Below are positions 33,822-44,289 of a stretch of DNA of 64,000 bases, in pieces. Source of the DNA: CAVXFB01 sp963760935. GTDB taxonomy: Bacteria > Planctomycetota > Planctomycetia > Pirellulales > Thermoguttaceae. Position 1 is the first letter of the stretch. Every line of letters starts with the position of its first letter. Position numbers and translations under genes: made by a program. The DNA is taken from NCBI GenBank assembly GCA_963760935.1, contig CAVXFB010000008.1, positions 248,001-312,000 of the forward strand. Direction: 5' to 3'. The notes beneath the pieces are model-generated. The model searched no databases. It had not been told where the DNA came from and saw only the letters and a program-made list of their open reading frames with translations.

Positions 33822-36617
33822 TCATCCTTCCAGCAGCGTCTGCCAGGAAACTAGAGGCCGCGCGCGGCTGATGTAGAAGCCGTAGACGAGCAGTCCGACA
33901 GCGAGCAATACGGCAAATGTGCTCGACGGGGCATACCATGCCGAAAGATTCGACGTAATAGGGCTATTCACGATCAGCGACCAAAAGAACAGGCTGACCA
34001 TGAGCGCCACCATGCCGGCTCGTACGAGCAACACCATAGCGACCGCTGCCGCCAACGCACTGGTCAGCCACGGAAAGGAGCCGTCATTTCCGCCCGCGGC
34101 CGCTAGAAGCAACGTCAGCAGCAGCCAGGAAATGGCCGACGCGAACCATTGCCGGCGTATGGCCACGCGCACTAAGAGCATCAACAACAGCAAGGCAAGC
34201 GCGAGAGTAATGCTAGTCATGAGCGTGGTAATCAAGATACTCAACTTGTACCTCAGCCCGAGCATGGCTCCCAACTCTTGTACCGCGTTTGGCAGCTTTG
34301 GCATCGGCGACGGCATGCCGAACCAAGATGGCAGCAGGACATCCAGTTGCATCACGAGCACCAGCAGGATACCTGACATTCCGCCAAGGAGAATGTCGCG
34401 GCCAACCAGCGGGTCATGGAACTTGCCCCGCAGAAGCCGACTCCACGTAATCATAATCTGGGGCCAGTACCGGCGAACGTAGGGTTCCACGGCGAAATAG
34501 AAGACCCATGCAACGGCGGCCGTCAAAGTTGCTCGCGCCAGCCACAAGTAGAAGAGGGCGACCTCTTCAGTAAGATCCGCAACGTGTCTTTCGCCCAGCA
34601 ACCAATCCAAGAGCCCCAAAAACAACACGAAGACTAGCAACTTGTAGGCGCCTTTTTGATCGCCGCGGCCGAGGCGAAGATTGTGCCAAGCAAGAAAGCC
34701 GCCACCCAGAATCGCCAGCAGGTAGAGAATCGAACGCACGATTGGCATGCGCCCGAACACGCGCGACGGCCCTTCCTCGGCATCGCTCCAATCTTGATTC
34801 CAGGGCGGAACCACCTCGAAGAAGACAGCCCGACCGCCCAGCGATGCACCTTCGACGCGAATCGGCATCGTGGGGTTCTCCGGATACGCACCTTCCCACG
34901 CGGTCAGCGAGTCGGCGTACATCGGCGGGACACGGAACGGGCGGATCGGCTTGAATTGTGCCATCGACAGGCCGGCCAGTTGGAACAGCGCCGACCAATC
35001 CACTGGTTGCGACGTCGCGTCACTTCCGATGGTCTGCTCTGGCGACGCTCGGTATGCCAGTAGACTTCCCCGACCGTCCAGTCGAACCGTGATCATGCCC
35101 GGCTGCATAGGAAAGACCCGTGCCGGCAATGACTTGCCCAACACGACAGGCGCGGCAATCTGATCGCCGCCAGCCCGATACCAGAAGCTAATCGGTGGGG
35201 GCCGATCGCTGGCAAGATTCTGCCACGTGCGCGATGGAGCCTCGTTCGCCACGGCGTTCTGCAAGTAGCCGCGATCAACGGCGAAGCCCTGCCAATGCTC
35301 CGGATCGCTCGACTCACGTGCCAGCATCGCGATGATGTGTTCCGCTTTGTCGGCAAGCACGGCGGGCGGTTTTTTAAGCCCGGCCTGGGGTAAGAAGAAT
35401 GTTCGATCGGCCAAGCCTACCACGAAGAATAGCGCCAGCAGTGCGACAACGAGGCAGAAGACGGCGGCCCGAGGGTCCCAACCGCCGTGGCGACCGGCAG
35501 CGGCCACCATGCTGGGCGAAGGCGTTTCGCCGGCGGCCATCGCCAACGCGAGAGGGTCGCCACCCGGCAACGCGGCCGCCACCGCATAGGCCGAGTCAGG
35601 CCGCCGCCCGGGATCGCGTTCAAGACACTGTAGAGTGACGCGTTCGAGGGCCGCATCGACTTCGGGCACAATTGTAGAAGGCCGGATCGGCGTAACGTCT
35701 CGGGCGCGAAGGCCGGGCATCGGCTCCTTGAACGGCTCCGTGCCGGTAGACATTTCATAGAGGATCGCGCCGAGCGAGTAGAGATCGCTGCGAACCGACG
35801 GCGGTTGACCTTCGAACAGTTCCGGCGCCATGAAGGCCGGCGTGCCGACCAGCGCACGGCTACCTTCTGCCTGACCGGCCAGTGCGGCAATACCAAAATC
35901 GGCAATCCGCACCTGGCCGCGGCCATCAATCAAGATATTGGCCGGCTTCAGGTCGCGATGCAGAACTCCTTGATCGTGGGCAGCCCCCAAACCGGCACAT
36001 AATTGATTGGCCACTTGCAGCGCCTTATCGCCGGTCAGCCGGCCAACGCGACGCAGCAGCGAGGCCAGGTCTTCGCCATCGACGTATTCCATCGAGATGA
36101 AGACCGCCCCGTCGGCTTCGCTGATATCATAAACGCGCATCACATTGGGATGCGTTACTTTTCGGGCAAGTCGGACCTCGTTCCGGTAGCGAAGCAGCCA
36201 CGTCGGATCTTCGTCGCGACCGCGTGCGAGGAACTTCAGCGCCACGGCCTGATCGAGCTTCAAGTCGTCGGCTCGGTAGACGTCTCCCATCCCGCCGCGC
36301 CCCAACGGAGCAATGATGCGGTAGCGGCCGGCCAGAACGGTTCCCGGCGGAAATCGTTCCGGCCGTGCATCGCCGCGCGGCTCGACGCCGGCCATGCTCG
36401 GCGGCAAGAGACCCTGGAGTTTTGCCGGCGACGCATCGGTCGGTGACTTGGCAATAATCGTTTCCGAAAAATGGTGTTCTAAGAGCGACTCGACCTCTTG
36501 TCGCAGTTCGGCGTCGTCGGCGCACTCTCGATCCAAAAACGCAGCAACCTCGGGCGGCTGCAAATCGCACGCAGCCAGAAAGATTTGCTTGACCTGCTGG
36601 TGGCGTTGGGCATTCAT
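33822..36617 (-). CDS. Membrane serine/threonine protein kinase with long transmembrane C-terminus
   Basis: 931 residues. Residues 1-50 form the short helical prefix common in kinases paired with ECF sigma factors (VKQIFLAACDLQPPEVAAFL). The Hanks kinase domain (about 98-350) is complete: Gly loop GRGGMG (106-111), K128, HRDLKPAN with D222, DFG at 240-242 and MAPE at 263-266. One membrane helix follows near 385-410, then an extracytoplasmic domain (about 415-620) and about ten more membrane segments. It overlaps the upstream ECF sigma gene by 4 nt, so the two are co-translated. The kinase probably relays an envelope signal to that sigma factor; this is inference from context. Confidence 0.93.
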   Translation of the reverse strand: MNAQRHQQVKQIFLAACDLQPPEVAAFLDRECADDAELRQEVESLLEHHFSETIIAKSPTDASPAKLQGLLPPSMAGVEPRGDARPERFPPGTVLAGRYRIIAPLGRGGMGDVYRADDLKLDQAVALKFLARGRDEDPTWLLRYRNEVRLARKVTHPNVMRVYDISEADGAVFISMEYVDGEDLASLLRRVGRLTGDKALQVANQLCAGLGAAHDQGVLHRDLKPANILIDGRGQVRIADFGIAALAGQAEGSRALVGTPAFMAPELFEGQPPSVRSDLYSLGAILYEMSTGTEPFKEPMPGLRARDVTPIRPSTIVPEVDAALERVTLQCLERDPGRRPDSAYAVAAALPGGDPLALAMAAGETPSPSMVAAAGRHGGWDPRAAVFCLVVALLALFFVVGLADRTFFLPQAGLKKPPAVLADKAEHIIAMLARESSDPEHWQGFAVDRGYLQNAVANEAPSRTWQNLASDRPPPISFWYRAGGDQIAAPVVLGKSLPARVFPMQPGMITVRLDGRGSLLAYRASPEQTIGSDATSQPVDWSALFQLAGLSMAQFKPIRPFRVPPMYADSLTAWEGAYPENPTMPIRVEGASLGGRAVFFEVVPPWNQDWSDAEEGPSRVFGRMPIVRSILYLLAILGGGFLAWHNLRLGRGDQKGAYKLLVFVLFLGLLDWLLGERHVADLTEEVALFYLWLARATLTAAVAWVFYFAVEPYVRRYWPQIMITWSRLLRGKFHDPLVGRDILLGGMSGILLVLVMQLDVLLPSWFGMPSPMPKLPNAVQELGAMLGLRYKLSILITTLMTSITLALALLLLMLLVRVAIRRQWFASAISWLLLTLLLAAAGGNDGSFPWLTSALAAAVAMVLLVRAGMVALMVSLFFWSLIVNSPITSNLSAWYAPSSTFAVLLAVGLLVYGFYISRARPLVSWQTLLEG

Positions 36618-37192
36618 GCACGTTGGCTTTCACTAAGCTCGCGCCGCAGCCAGGCGCGCACCATCGTCCATTCGCGCTCGGCGGACCGCTTCGACATTCC
36701 CATCGCTCCCGCCGCTTCGCCAACGCTCAAGCCCCCAAAGAATCGCAATTCCACCAGTTGTGCTTGCTGGGCGTCCACCTTCGCTAACTTCGAGAGAGCC
36801 TCGTCAACAGCTAACAAATCGTTGTCGCGTTCAAGGCCCGGTACAAGGTCATCGTCCAGCAACAAGCGGCACTGTTGACCGCCGCGTTTGGCAGCACGCC
36901 GCCGCCGCGCATGATCGACGAGTATTCGGCGCATCGCTTGGGCGGCCAGGGCGAAGAAGTGCGTCCGCCCCCGCCAATCGACAGCCTTCTGATCCACGAG
37001 TTTCAAATACGCTTCGTGCACCAAGGCCGTCGGCTGAAGCGTAATCGCATTTCTTTCCTTCCGGAAGAATCGTCCGGCCAGATTTCGCAGCTCTTGATAC
37101 ACGGCCGCGAAGAGTCGATCAACGGCAGACCGATCCCCCATTTCGAGGTGACGCAAGAGATCGGTTATCGTCGAATCATCGAGCGATGCCAT
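36614..37192 (-). CDS. ECF-type RNA polymerase sigma factor (TIGR02999-like)
   Basis: 192 residues from the ATG at 37192 (MASLDDSTIT); a GTG further upstream would add unlike-protein residues. Region 2 reads TALVHEAYLKLVDQ and THFFALAAQAMRRILVDHARRRRAAKRGG, the signature of the planctomycete/acidobacterial sigma family linked with protein kinases. Region 4 is LVELRFFGGLSVGEAAGAMGMSKRSAEREWTMVRAWL. There is no anti-sigma gene nearby. The kinase gene starts on its stop codon (4-nt overlap), which supports control by phosphorylation or by the kinase domain itself. Confidence 0.93.
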   Translation of the reverse strand: MASLDDSTITDLLRHLEMGDRSAVDRLFAAVYQELRNLAGRFFRKERNAITLQPTALVHEAYLKLVDQKAVDWRGRTHFFALAAQAMRRILVDHARRRRAAKRGGQQCRLLLDDDLVPGLERDNDLLAVDEALSKLAKVDAQQAQLVELRFFGGLSVGEAAGAMGMSKRSAEREWTMVRAWLRRELSESQRA

Positions 37193-37633
37193 TGTCAGTC
37201 TCTCCCGCGACGCCGAATCGAGCCGCTTTTCAGATGTGAAACGCACGAGCGGCCCCTCGATCAGATTACTCCTTTCCCAACGCCGGTCAATCCCCGCGTG
37301 CTCGGGCGACTAATCTTGCGGAATGTGGCGGACTTCGCGCGGGGATTCCGCGTTAGACAGTAGACCGGCATACGGAAGAGCCCCGTCGATGGGGCTAAGA
37401 CGGAGTCAGAGCCATGAAGGAACGCGAGACCTCCGGAGCACCGCAAAGCAAGAGTTCGGCCACAAATGCTCCTGGTGTGGTGCCCGGAGGCTCATTTCGC
37501 ACCGACACGATTTCACCGACAACGCTGCCCGCTCCTCCAAAACCGTGCGGTCTGCAAGCGCTGATTACCTTGATCCGAAAGAAATCTGACCAACCCAATT
37601 CATCGCTGCCTCGCGAGTAAAGGAAGGCGACCG

Positions 37634-38353
37634 ATGCAAGCCGAACGCATTGTGCATACTGCGATCGCGGAGAGATCAGGCGGCAAGCGGATGCACGGTC
37701 CTTCGCTCGTGCGGTCCGATGAGGAGTTGTTGGCGAGGTACGCCGAGACGGGCAATCGCGAAGCGTTCGAGGAGCTCGTCCATCGGAACGAGCGCGAGCT
37801 GTACGGCTACTTGCGCCGCTTTGTCGGCGACGCGCAGTTGGCCGAGGACGCCTTCCAGGCCACGTTCCTGCAAGTGCATCTGAAATGCCGACAGTTCGTC
37901 CCGGGGCGCCGACTTCGGCCCTGGCTCTTTGCGATTGCCGCCAATCAGGCGGTCGATCTCTTGCGGCGCAATCGACGTCATAAGGCGGTCAGCCTCAATA
38001 CGTCGGCCGGTGATGGCGGCAACCTGCTGGAAACCGATGAGGCCGATCCCACCGAACGGTTAAGACTGAGCGAGGATCATCAACGGATTCACGCGGCCGT
38101 AGAGAGACTACCTGCCAAGATCCGACAGGTGCTAGTTCTGGTCGTTTACAAGGGGCTCACCTATCGGACGGCCGCCAAAACACTGGGAATCCCGATTGGC
38201 ACGGTTAAGAGCCGCATGAACAAGGCAATTCACAGCTTGTATGAGATGCTGATCACTACCAGGCACGAAGTTTCTACGCATAGCGGCACGCGTCGGCCGT
38301 CGCACAGTCATAGTTTCTCTTCGCCGCGTCCAACTTCGTCATTGACACGCTGA
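37634..38353 (+). CDS. ECF-type RNA polymerase sigma factor
   Basis: 239 residues from the ATG at 37634, preceded by AAAGGAAGGCGACCG. Region 2 begins DEELLARYAETGNREAFEELVHRNERELYGYLRRFV and includes LAEDAFQATFLQVHLKCRQF. Region 4 is LPAKIRQVLVLVVYKGLTYRTAAKTLGIPIGTVKSRMNKAIHSL. A Ser/Arg-rich tail of about 30 residues follows. It differs from the TIGR02999 factor encoded divergently 440 bp away. No anti-sigma factor is adjacent. An upstream frame at 37414-37620 is discussed among rejected items. Confidence 0.93.
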   Translation: MQAERIVHTAIAERSGGKRMHGPSLVRSDEELLARYAETGNREAFEELVHRNERELYGYLRRFVGDAQLAEDAFQATFLQVHLKCRQFVPGRRLRPWLFAIAANQAVDLLRRNRRHKAVSLNTSAGDGGNLLETDEADPTERLRLSEDHQRIHAAVERLPAKIRQVLVLVVYKGLTYRTAAKTLGIPIGTVKSRMNKAIHSLYEMLITTRHEVSTHSGTRRPSHSHSFSSPRPTSSLTR

Positions 38354-38449
38354 CCGGCGCGTGAAAACGACGTAGGAGCGGCGCCGCGACATTTTGGGGC
38401 TTCGCGTCAGATACTCGGAAGATGCCCACCGGCAACCGTGCCTAAAGCC

Positions 38450-41400
38450 CTACTCGCCCGTCCACCAATCCGACACCGCTTGCAGCACGCTGTAGAAGAC
38501 GGGCGTCAGGAAGATGCCAAAAAACGTCACGCCCAGCATGCCGGCGAACACGGCCGTGCCGAGCGTCTGCCGCATTTCGGCCCCGGCGCCCGAGGCCATC
38601 ATCAACGGCACCACGCCTAGAATGAACGCGAAAGACGTCATCATGATCGGACGCAAGCGCAGTCGCGACGCCTCGACCGCCGCCTCGATGCGTGGCATGC
38701 CGTGCTCGTGCTGCTGCTTGGCAAACTCGACGATCAGCACGGCATTTTTACATGCCAGCCCCGCCAGCACCACAAATCCAATCTGCGTGAACAGGTTGTT
38801 ATCCATGCCGCGCAGCGACACACCGCCCAAGGCGCAGAGCAGGCTCATCGGCACAATCAAAATGATGGCCAGCGGCAGCATCCAGCTTTCGTACTCGGCC
38901 GAGTGCGTGAGAAAGACCAGCAGGATGCAAAGTGGAAAAATGAACAATGCCGTGTTGCCGGCGAGAATCTGCTGATAGGTCAGGTCGGTCCACTCGTACG
39001 CCATCGACGGCGGCAACTCGCGGTCGGCCAGGTTCTGCATTTTGGCGATCGCTTGGCCCGAGCTAATGTCGGGGGTCCAGTCGCCATTGACGGCCGCAGC
39101 CGTGTGCGTGTTGTAGCGATTGATGATCTGCGGCCCGCTCGAATCGCGCACCGTGGCCAACGTGCCGAGCGGGACCATATCGCCCGCGGCGTTGCGAACC
39201 TTCAACAGCCGAATGTCGCGAGGCTGCATGCGGAACTTGGCATCGGCCTGGGCGTTGACCTGCCAGGTGCGGCCGAAGCGGTTGAAATCGTTAACGTAGT
39301 AGCCGCCCAGGTACACTTGCAGAGCGTTGAACACATCGTCGAGTTGCACGCCGAGGGTCTTGCATTTCGTGCGGTCGATCTCTACGTAGAGCTGAGGGAT
39401 GTTGGCACGGAACGAGGTGAACAACCCGACTAGACCGGGCGTCTGGTTCCCTTTCTCGACGATGTTCTCGGTCTGCCCTTGAAGCATCTCCAGCGAATTG
39501 TCGCCGCGATCCTCGATCATCATCTTGAAGCCGCCGGCATTGCCCAATCCATCGACCGGCGGAGCGCCGAACACGGCGACCTGGGCGTCCTCGACGTCGC
39601 GAAACATCTGCCGGCGCAACCGCGCGGCAATCTCGTCGGCGTAAAGTTCCTTGCTGCGGCGATCGTGGAACGAATCGAGGATGACGTACATCGAGGCGTA
39701 GTTCGATCCGTTGGCGTTGGTGAGGAATGATTGACCGGCGATCGACAGCGTGTGTTTCACACCTTTCGTAGACAACGCAATCTGTTCCATCTGTCGCACA
39801 ACGGCTTGCGTGCGTTGCAGCGACGCCGAGTCGGGCAGTTGGGCGTTGACCAGCAGATAGCCCTTGTCTTGCGAGGGCACAAAACCGGTGGGCACGCGCG
39901 TGAAGCCAAAGTACGTCAATCCGAGCAGCCCAACGTAGGCCAATAGCGCCAGCGCCGAGGCGCGCAGACACGCCATCACTAGGTCCCGATAGATCGACGT
40001 GCTGCGGTCAAAAAACCGGTTGAACCCGCCGAACAGCCAGCCAAACGTCGCATCTAGTATCCGTGTAAGCCAGTCCTTTGGCGCGCCGTGCGGTTGCAGC
40101 AGGATGGCGGCCAAAGCAGGGCTCAGAGTCAGCGAATTGAAGGCCGAAATCAGTGTCGCCGTGGCAATCGTCAGGGCGAATTGGCGATAGAACTGGCCCG
40201 TTATGCCCGAGAGGAAGGCGGTCGGAATAAACACGGCGCTCAGACCAAAGGCGATAGCAATAACCGCCACGGTCACCTCGTCCATCGACTTGAAGGCCGC
40301 CTCTTTCGGCGATAGTCCTTTTTCGATCCACCGCTCCACGTTCTCCACCACCACGATGGCATCGTCGACCACGATGCCGATGGCCAACACGAGTCCGCAC
40401 AGCGAAATATTGTTCAGGCTGAACCCCAACAAAGCCATGACGGCGAACGTGCCAACGAGCGACACCGGCACGGCCACCAGCGGGATAATTGTCGACCGCC
40501 ATTTTTGCAGGAACAGCAACACGACCAGTGCCACCAATATAATGGCATCGCACAGGGCGCTGAAAACTTCGTGGATCGATTCGCTGATGAATGGCGTGGT
40601 GTCGTAGACGATGGCGTAGTCAACGCCGGCTGGGAATCGCTTCTGCTTAAGCTCTTCCATCGTCGCGCGGACCAAAGTGGCCGTGTCCAAGGCGTTCGAG
40701 CCCGGCACTTGGAACACGGCCAAGCCGACCGATGGCTTGCCGTCGAGCGCGCAGGACTGATCTTGGCTCTTGGCGCCGAGTTCGACGCGACCGATGTCGC
40801 GAACCCGAATCACTTGGCCATTGTCGCCCGTCTTAATGATGATATTGGCGAACTGCTCCGGCTCGGTTAGCCGGCCCAGGGTGTTCACGGAATACTGAAA
40901 ATCGATGCCCGGTGGCGCGGGCGGTTGCCCAATCTGGCCGGCCGCTACCTGCACGTTCTGCTCGCGCAAGGCCGCCACCACGTCGCCGCTCGTAAGATTA
41001 CGATTGGCCAATTCCCGCGGATTCAACCACAGGCGCATGCTGTAGTCTTGTTGGCCCAAGAACGTGACGTCGCCTACGCCGTCGAGTCGCGCGAGCGTAT
41101 CCTTGACCTGGATCGTGGCGAAATTGCTCAGATACAACTGATCGTAACGCTGGTCGGGCGAGATGATGTTCACCGCCAGCAGGATGTTCGGCGAGCGCTT
41201 TTGCGTGGTCACGCCCGTCTGCTTCACCATGTCGGGCAGCGACGGCATCGCGATCGCCACCCGGTTCTGCACCAGCACCTGCGCCATGTTCAGGTCTGTG
41301 CCGAGCTTGAAGGTAACCGTCAGGCTGTAGGCGCCGTCGTTGGTACACTGCGACGACATGTAGAGCATGTCTTCGACGCCGTTGACCCGCTGCTCGATCG

Positions 41401-41592
41401 GTGCGGCCACCGTGTCGGCGACCACCTGGGCGCTGGCGCCGGATAGACGCAACTCACCTGGACCGTCGGCGGCGTGATGTCGGGATACTGCGCGATCGGC
41501 AACGTGAACGCCGCCACCAGGCCGGCGATCGTAATCACGATCGAAAGCACCGAGGCAAATATGGGACGGTTAATGAAGAATCGCGAAAACAC
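38450..41592 (-). CDS. RND efflux pump inner-membrane permease, HAE1/AcrB type (frameshifted near start)
   Basis: The frame begins at a GTG at 41592 (MFSRFFINRPIFASVLSIVI, the AcrB-type start, preceded by AGGACC) and continues as QVSCVYP. It then breaks at about 41438, where CCGGCGCC needs one more G to continue as GASAQVVADTV. The rest runs open to 38450, giving about 1047 residues, the full family length. Helices around residues 340-560 and 880-1040 and motif D (GIVVDDAIVVVENVERW) are present. In AcrB-type pumps proton-relay Asp residues sit in this helix. The pump expels drugs or detergents by proton antiport together with an adaptor and an outer-membrane channel. The adaptor gene is 8 bp upstream; no channel gene is seen. 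Confidence 0.9.
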
Positions 41593-41600
41593 GGCAGGTC

Positions 41601-42897
41601 CTATTTGGTCCCCTCTCCCTTTTGGAGAGGAACAGGGGTGGGGGAGGCGCCGGCGACCGGCTTGGGAGCTTCCACATCGGGCGTTTCAGCCGCAGTCTCG
41701 GCCGGGCTGGCAAAGCTCGCCATGTTGACCGTTTTGGCCTCGACCGTTTGGCTCGGCCGCACGCGCTGCATGCCGCTGACGATAACGCGGTCGCTGGGCT
41801 TCAAGCCTTCCTTGATGACGCGCAGACCTTTGTCGAGCCGTCCGAGCGTTACCGGGCGGTATTCAACCACGTTCTTATCATTGACGACAAGCACGTATTT
41901 TTGGTCCTGGTCTGTGCAGACGGCACGCTCGGCGATCGTGAGGGCCTTGAACGGCTCGCCCAACGGAACACGGACTTGGGTGTAAAGGCCGGGGGTAAGC
42001 ACTCGCGAACCCTTCGGCGGCTTGGGATTGGGAAACTCGGCCCGCACACTGATCGTGCCCGTGTTCGGATCAAAACGATTCTCGGAAAAGTCGATGAAAC
42101 CGCGATGGCTGAAGTCGGGGGCATCGCCAAGCGCCATGAACACGGGTATTTCGCCTTTTTCGTCCCGCGCCTTCAACTTGCCGGCGCAGCACCTTCTCTT
42201 GAACTTCCAAGATGGTGGGCTCGTCGACGTCAAAATATACGTACATCGGATCGACCGAGACCACGTTGCTCAACAACGTTTGGTCGGCTTGCACCAAGTT
42301 GCCGCGGGTAATCTGCGTGCGGCTCATCACGCCGGTGATCGGCGACCGCAGCGTGGTGAAGTCGAGATTGAGTTGCGCCGATCGCTCGGCCGCCTGAGCG
42401 GCGTCCAAAGCGGCAGCGGCCTGATCCTGCATAGCCACGGCCTGATCGTAGTCCGACTTGCTGACGGCGTTCTTGGGGAGCAGTTCTTCAGCCCGCTCGC
42501 GCTCGGCCCGACGGTACTTCAAATCGGCCGCACGAAGGTTCACCTGTGCGACCGCCTGATCGAGGGCCGCCTTGAACGGTCGCGGATCGATCTCGAACAA
42601 TATATCGCCCTCCTTGACGTCGGCCCCGTCCTTAAACGCGATCTTATCGAGGTAGCCTGTTACGCGGGCGCGGATGTCGACCGATTCGACCGGCGCGGTG
42701 TGCCCGGTGAAGTCTTCATAGTCATAGGTCTCGCGCTCCATCGGCAGGGCAACCGTAACCAGCGCCGGCGGCGGCGCCTTGCTGGTAGGCTTGGCCCCAC
42801 ACCCCGAAAAAACCGTAAAGCATGCAGCCGCACAACCGGCCGCAAGGATGGTGAAGAGCGTCAACTTGGCTGCCCGCCCGGTCGGTATAGAGTCCAT
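41601..42897 (-). CDS. RND efflux periplasmic adaptor (membrane fusion protein), lipoprotein (frameshifted)
   Basis: Start ATG at 42897; the first 30 residues are a lipoprotein signal (FTILAAGCAAACFTVFSGC). The N-terminal frame runs to about 42180 with the beta-barrel, lipoyl (GADVKEGDILFEIDPRPF) and hairpin segments (RAERERAEELLPKNAVSKSDYDQA). It then breaks after EVQEKVLRR, and a second frame resumes KLKARDEKGEIPVFMALGD to the stop at 41601. The break needs either one base removed or two added. Intact length is about 432 residues. The protein links the permease to an outer-membrane channel. The last residues (PTPVPLQKGEGTK) are encoded by a dispersed repeat. Confidence 0.88.
41603..41645. 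repeat. Dispersed CCCTCTCCCTTTT repeat forming the adaptor C-terminus
   Basis: CCCCTCTCCCTTTTGGAGAGG followed by AGGGGTGGGGG. It resembles the intergenic repeat at 7241-7274, but here supplies the last codons and the stop of the RND adaptor. Confidence 0.55.
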
Positions 42898-43121
42898 GCG
42901 ATTTACCCTGCTGAGAATAAAAACTACTTCCAAGTCTAGCCCACAAAATGGGGGCAGCATCCCGCTGTTGGGGTCTGCTGCGGTTGTTGACACAAACGGC
43001 GGCACACAGTAGTTTCGGTGGTGTAAAGCAGCGCGGCAAAGGGGGGCTTTGTCAGGACATTATACGGTCGAATTAGCCGTCGGCAATTGAACGCAATCCA
43101 TCTTCAGTTAGGCAATTAGCC

Positions 43122-44204
43122 GTGCTCACCAAGAACACTATACGACGAGCCTTCACGTTGGTCGAACTGCTGGTCGTCATTACGATCATTGGCATCCTTG
43201 TCGCACTGCTCCTGCCGGCCGTTCAGGCGGCGCGCGAGGCCGCCCGACGCATGCAATGCTCCACCAATCTCAAACAATTCACGCTCGGCTTCTTAAACCA
43301 CCATCAGGTCCTCGGATACTATCCTTGCGGCGGCTGGGGCTATCTGTGCTTGGGCATTCCCGACCGCGGCTCGGGCAAGGAACAGCCGGGCGATTGGAGC
43401 TACAACGTCCTCCCGTTCATCGAGCAACAGGTGCTGCACGACCTCGGCGCCGATGGCAGGCGCGGCGACCCGATCAGCACCGCCAAACGCGATGCTTGCG
43501 TGGTGCGAGCCCAAACGCCCCTGGCCGAGTTCAATTGTCCATCGCGGCGCACCGCCGGCGTCTTCGTGATAACGGAGAAACCGACGCTGCCCGACGGAGC
43601 CACGTGGACCACCGCCGCGCGCACGGACTACGCAGTCAACGGCGGCAGCGCACAGTGCGACGATAGTATATGGAACGTTCTGCCCGGCTCTTACGTCGGT
43701 GCGAGCGTGGCGAGCTTGACCGCGGGCGACAATTACGCTTGGCCGGCACTCCGCGTCAATGGCATCTGCGCGACGCACACCATTATCCGCGACGCCGAGG
43801 TCCGCGATGGCACCAGCAATACCTATATGATCGGTGACAAATATCTCCCCGTCGATCACTACTACGATGGCATCAACGGCGGCGACAGCAGCACCAATTT
43901 CTCCGGCTTTGATGACGATCGCGCCCGCTGGACGACCTATAATCGCTTCGATTTGGATACGAATACCTCGGCATTTATCGAAGCCGCGGGCACGGACGAC
44001 AAGACGTTGCCACCGCTGCAGGACAACTATGTGGGCGCTGAATCCGGGCCGTTCAACAACTTCGGCAGCGCACACCGGTCGGGTTTCAACATGGCCTTCT
44101 GCGATGGGTCAGTCCACACGATCAATTTCTCGGTCGATCTGATTACGCACCGCCGACTCGGCAATCGACACGACGGTCTGCCGATCGACAGCAGCAAGTA
44201 CTGA
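43122..44204 (+). CDS. DUF1559 family protein with type IV pilin-like N-terminus
   Basis: 360 residues from a GTG at 43122. The N-terminus RRAFTLVELLVVITIIGILVALLLPAVQ is the prepilin methylation motif and hydrophobic helix, followed by AAREAARRMQCSTNLKQ, the DUF1559 hallmark. The C-terminus has FGSAHRSGFNMAFCDGSVHTINFSVD, the family-typical end. The protein is probably processed by a prepilin peptidase and displayed at the surface, like the many paralogues in planctomycetes; individual roles are unknown. It is alone, between the divergent efflux genes and a convergent CPBP gene. Confidence 0.95.
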   Translation: MLTKNTIRRAFTLVELLVVITIIGILVALLLPAVQAAREAARRMQCSTNLKQFTLGFLNHHQVLGYYPCGGWGYLCLGIPDRGSGKEQPGDWSYNVLPFIEQQVLHDLGADGRRGDPISTAKRDACVVRAQTPLAEFNCPSRRTAGVFVITEKPTLPDGATWTTAARTDYAVNGGSAQCDDSIWNVLPGSYVGASVASLTAGDNYAWPALRVNGICATHTIIRDAEVRDGTSNTYMIGDKYLPVDHYYDGINGGDSSTNFSGFDDDRARWTTYNRFDLDTNTSAFIEAAGTDDKTLPPLQDNYVGAESGPFNNFGSAHRSGFNMAFCDGSVHTINFSVDLITHRRLGNRHDGLPIDSSKY

Positions 44205-44289
44205 TGGGTCGGGAGGGCGGACTTCAGGTTCGTCACATCTAACTCGATGAACAAGAAAGAAAAAAGGTGGGAAACAGATAAGTCTAGAG

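Noticed and set aside
37414..37620. 68-aa frame just before the second ECF sigma gene
   Set aside because: No good ribosome-binding site and low-complexity Pro/Ser/Thr composition. A leader peptide cannot be excluded, but I cannot support it.
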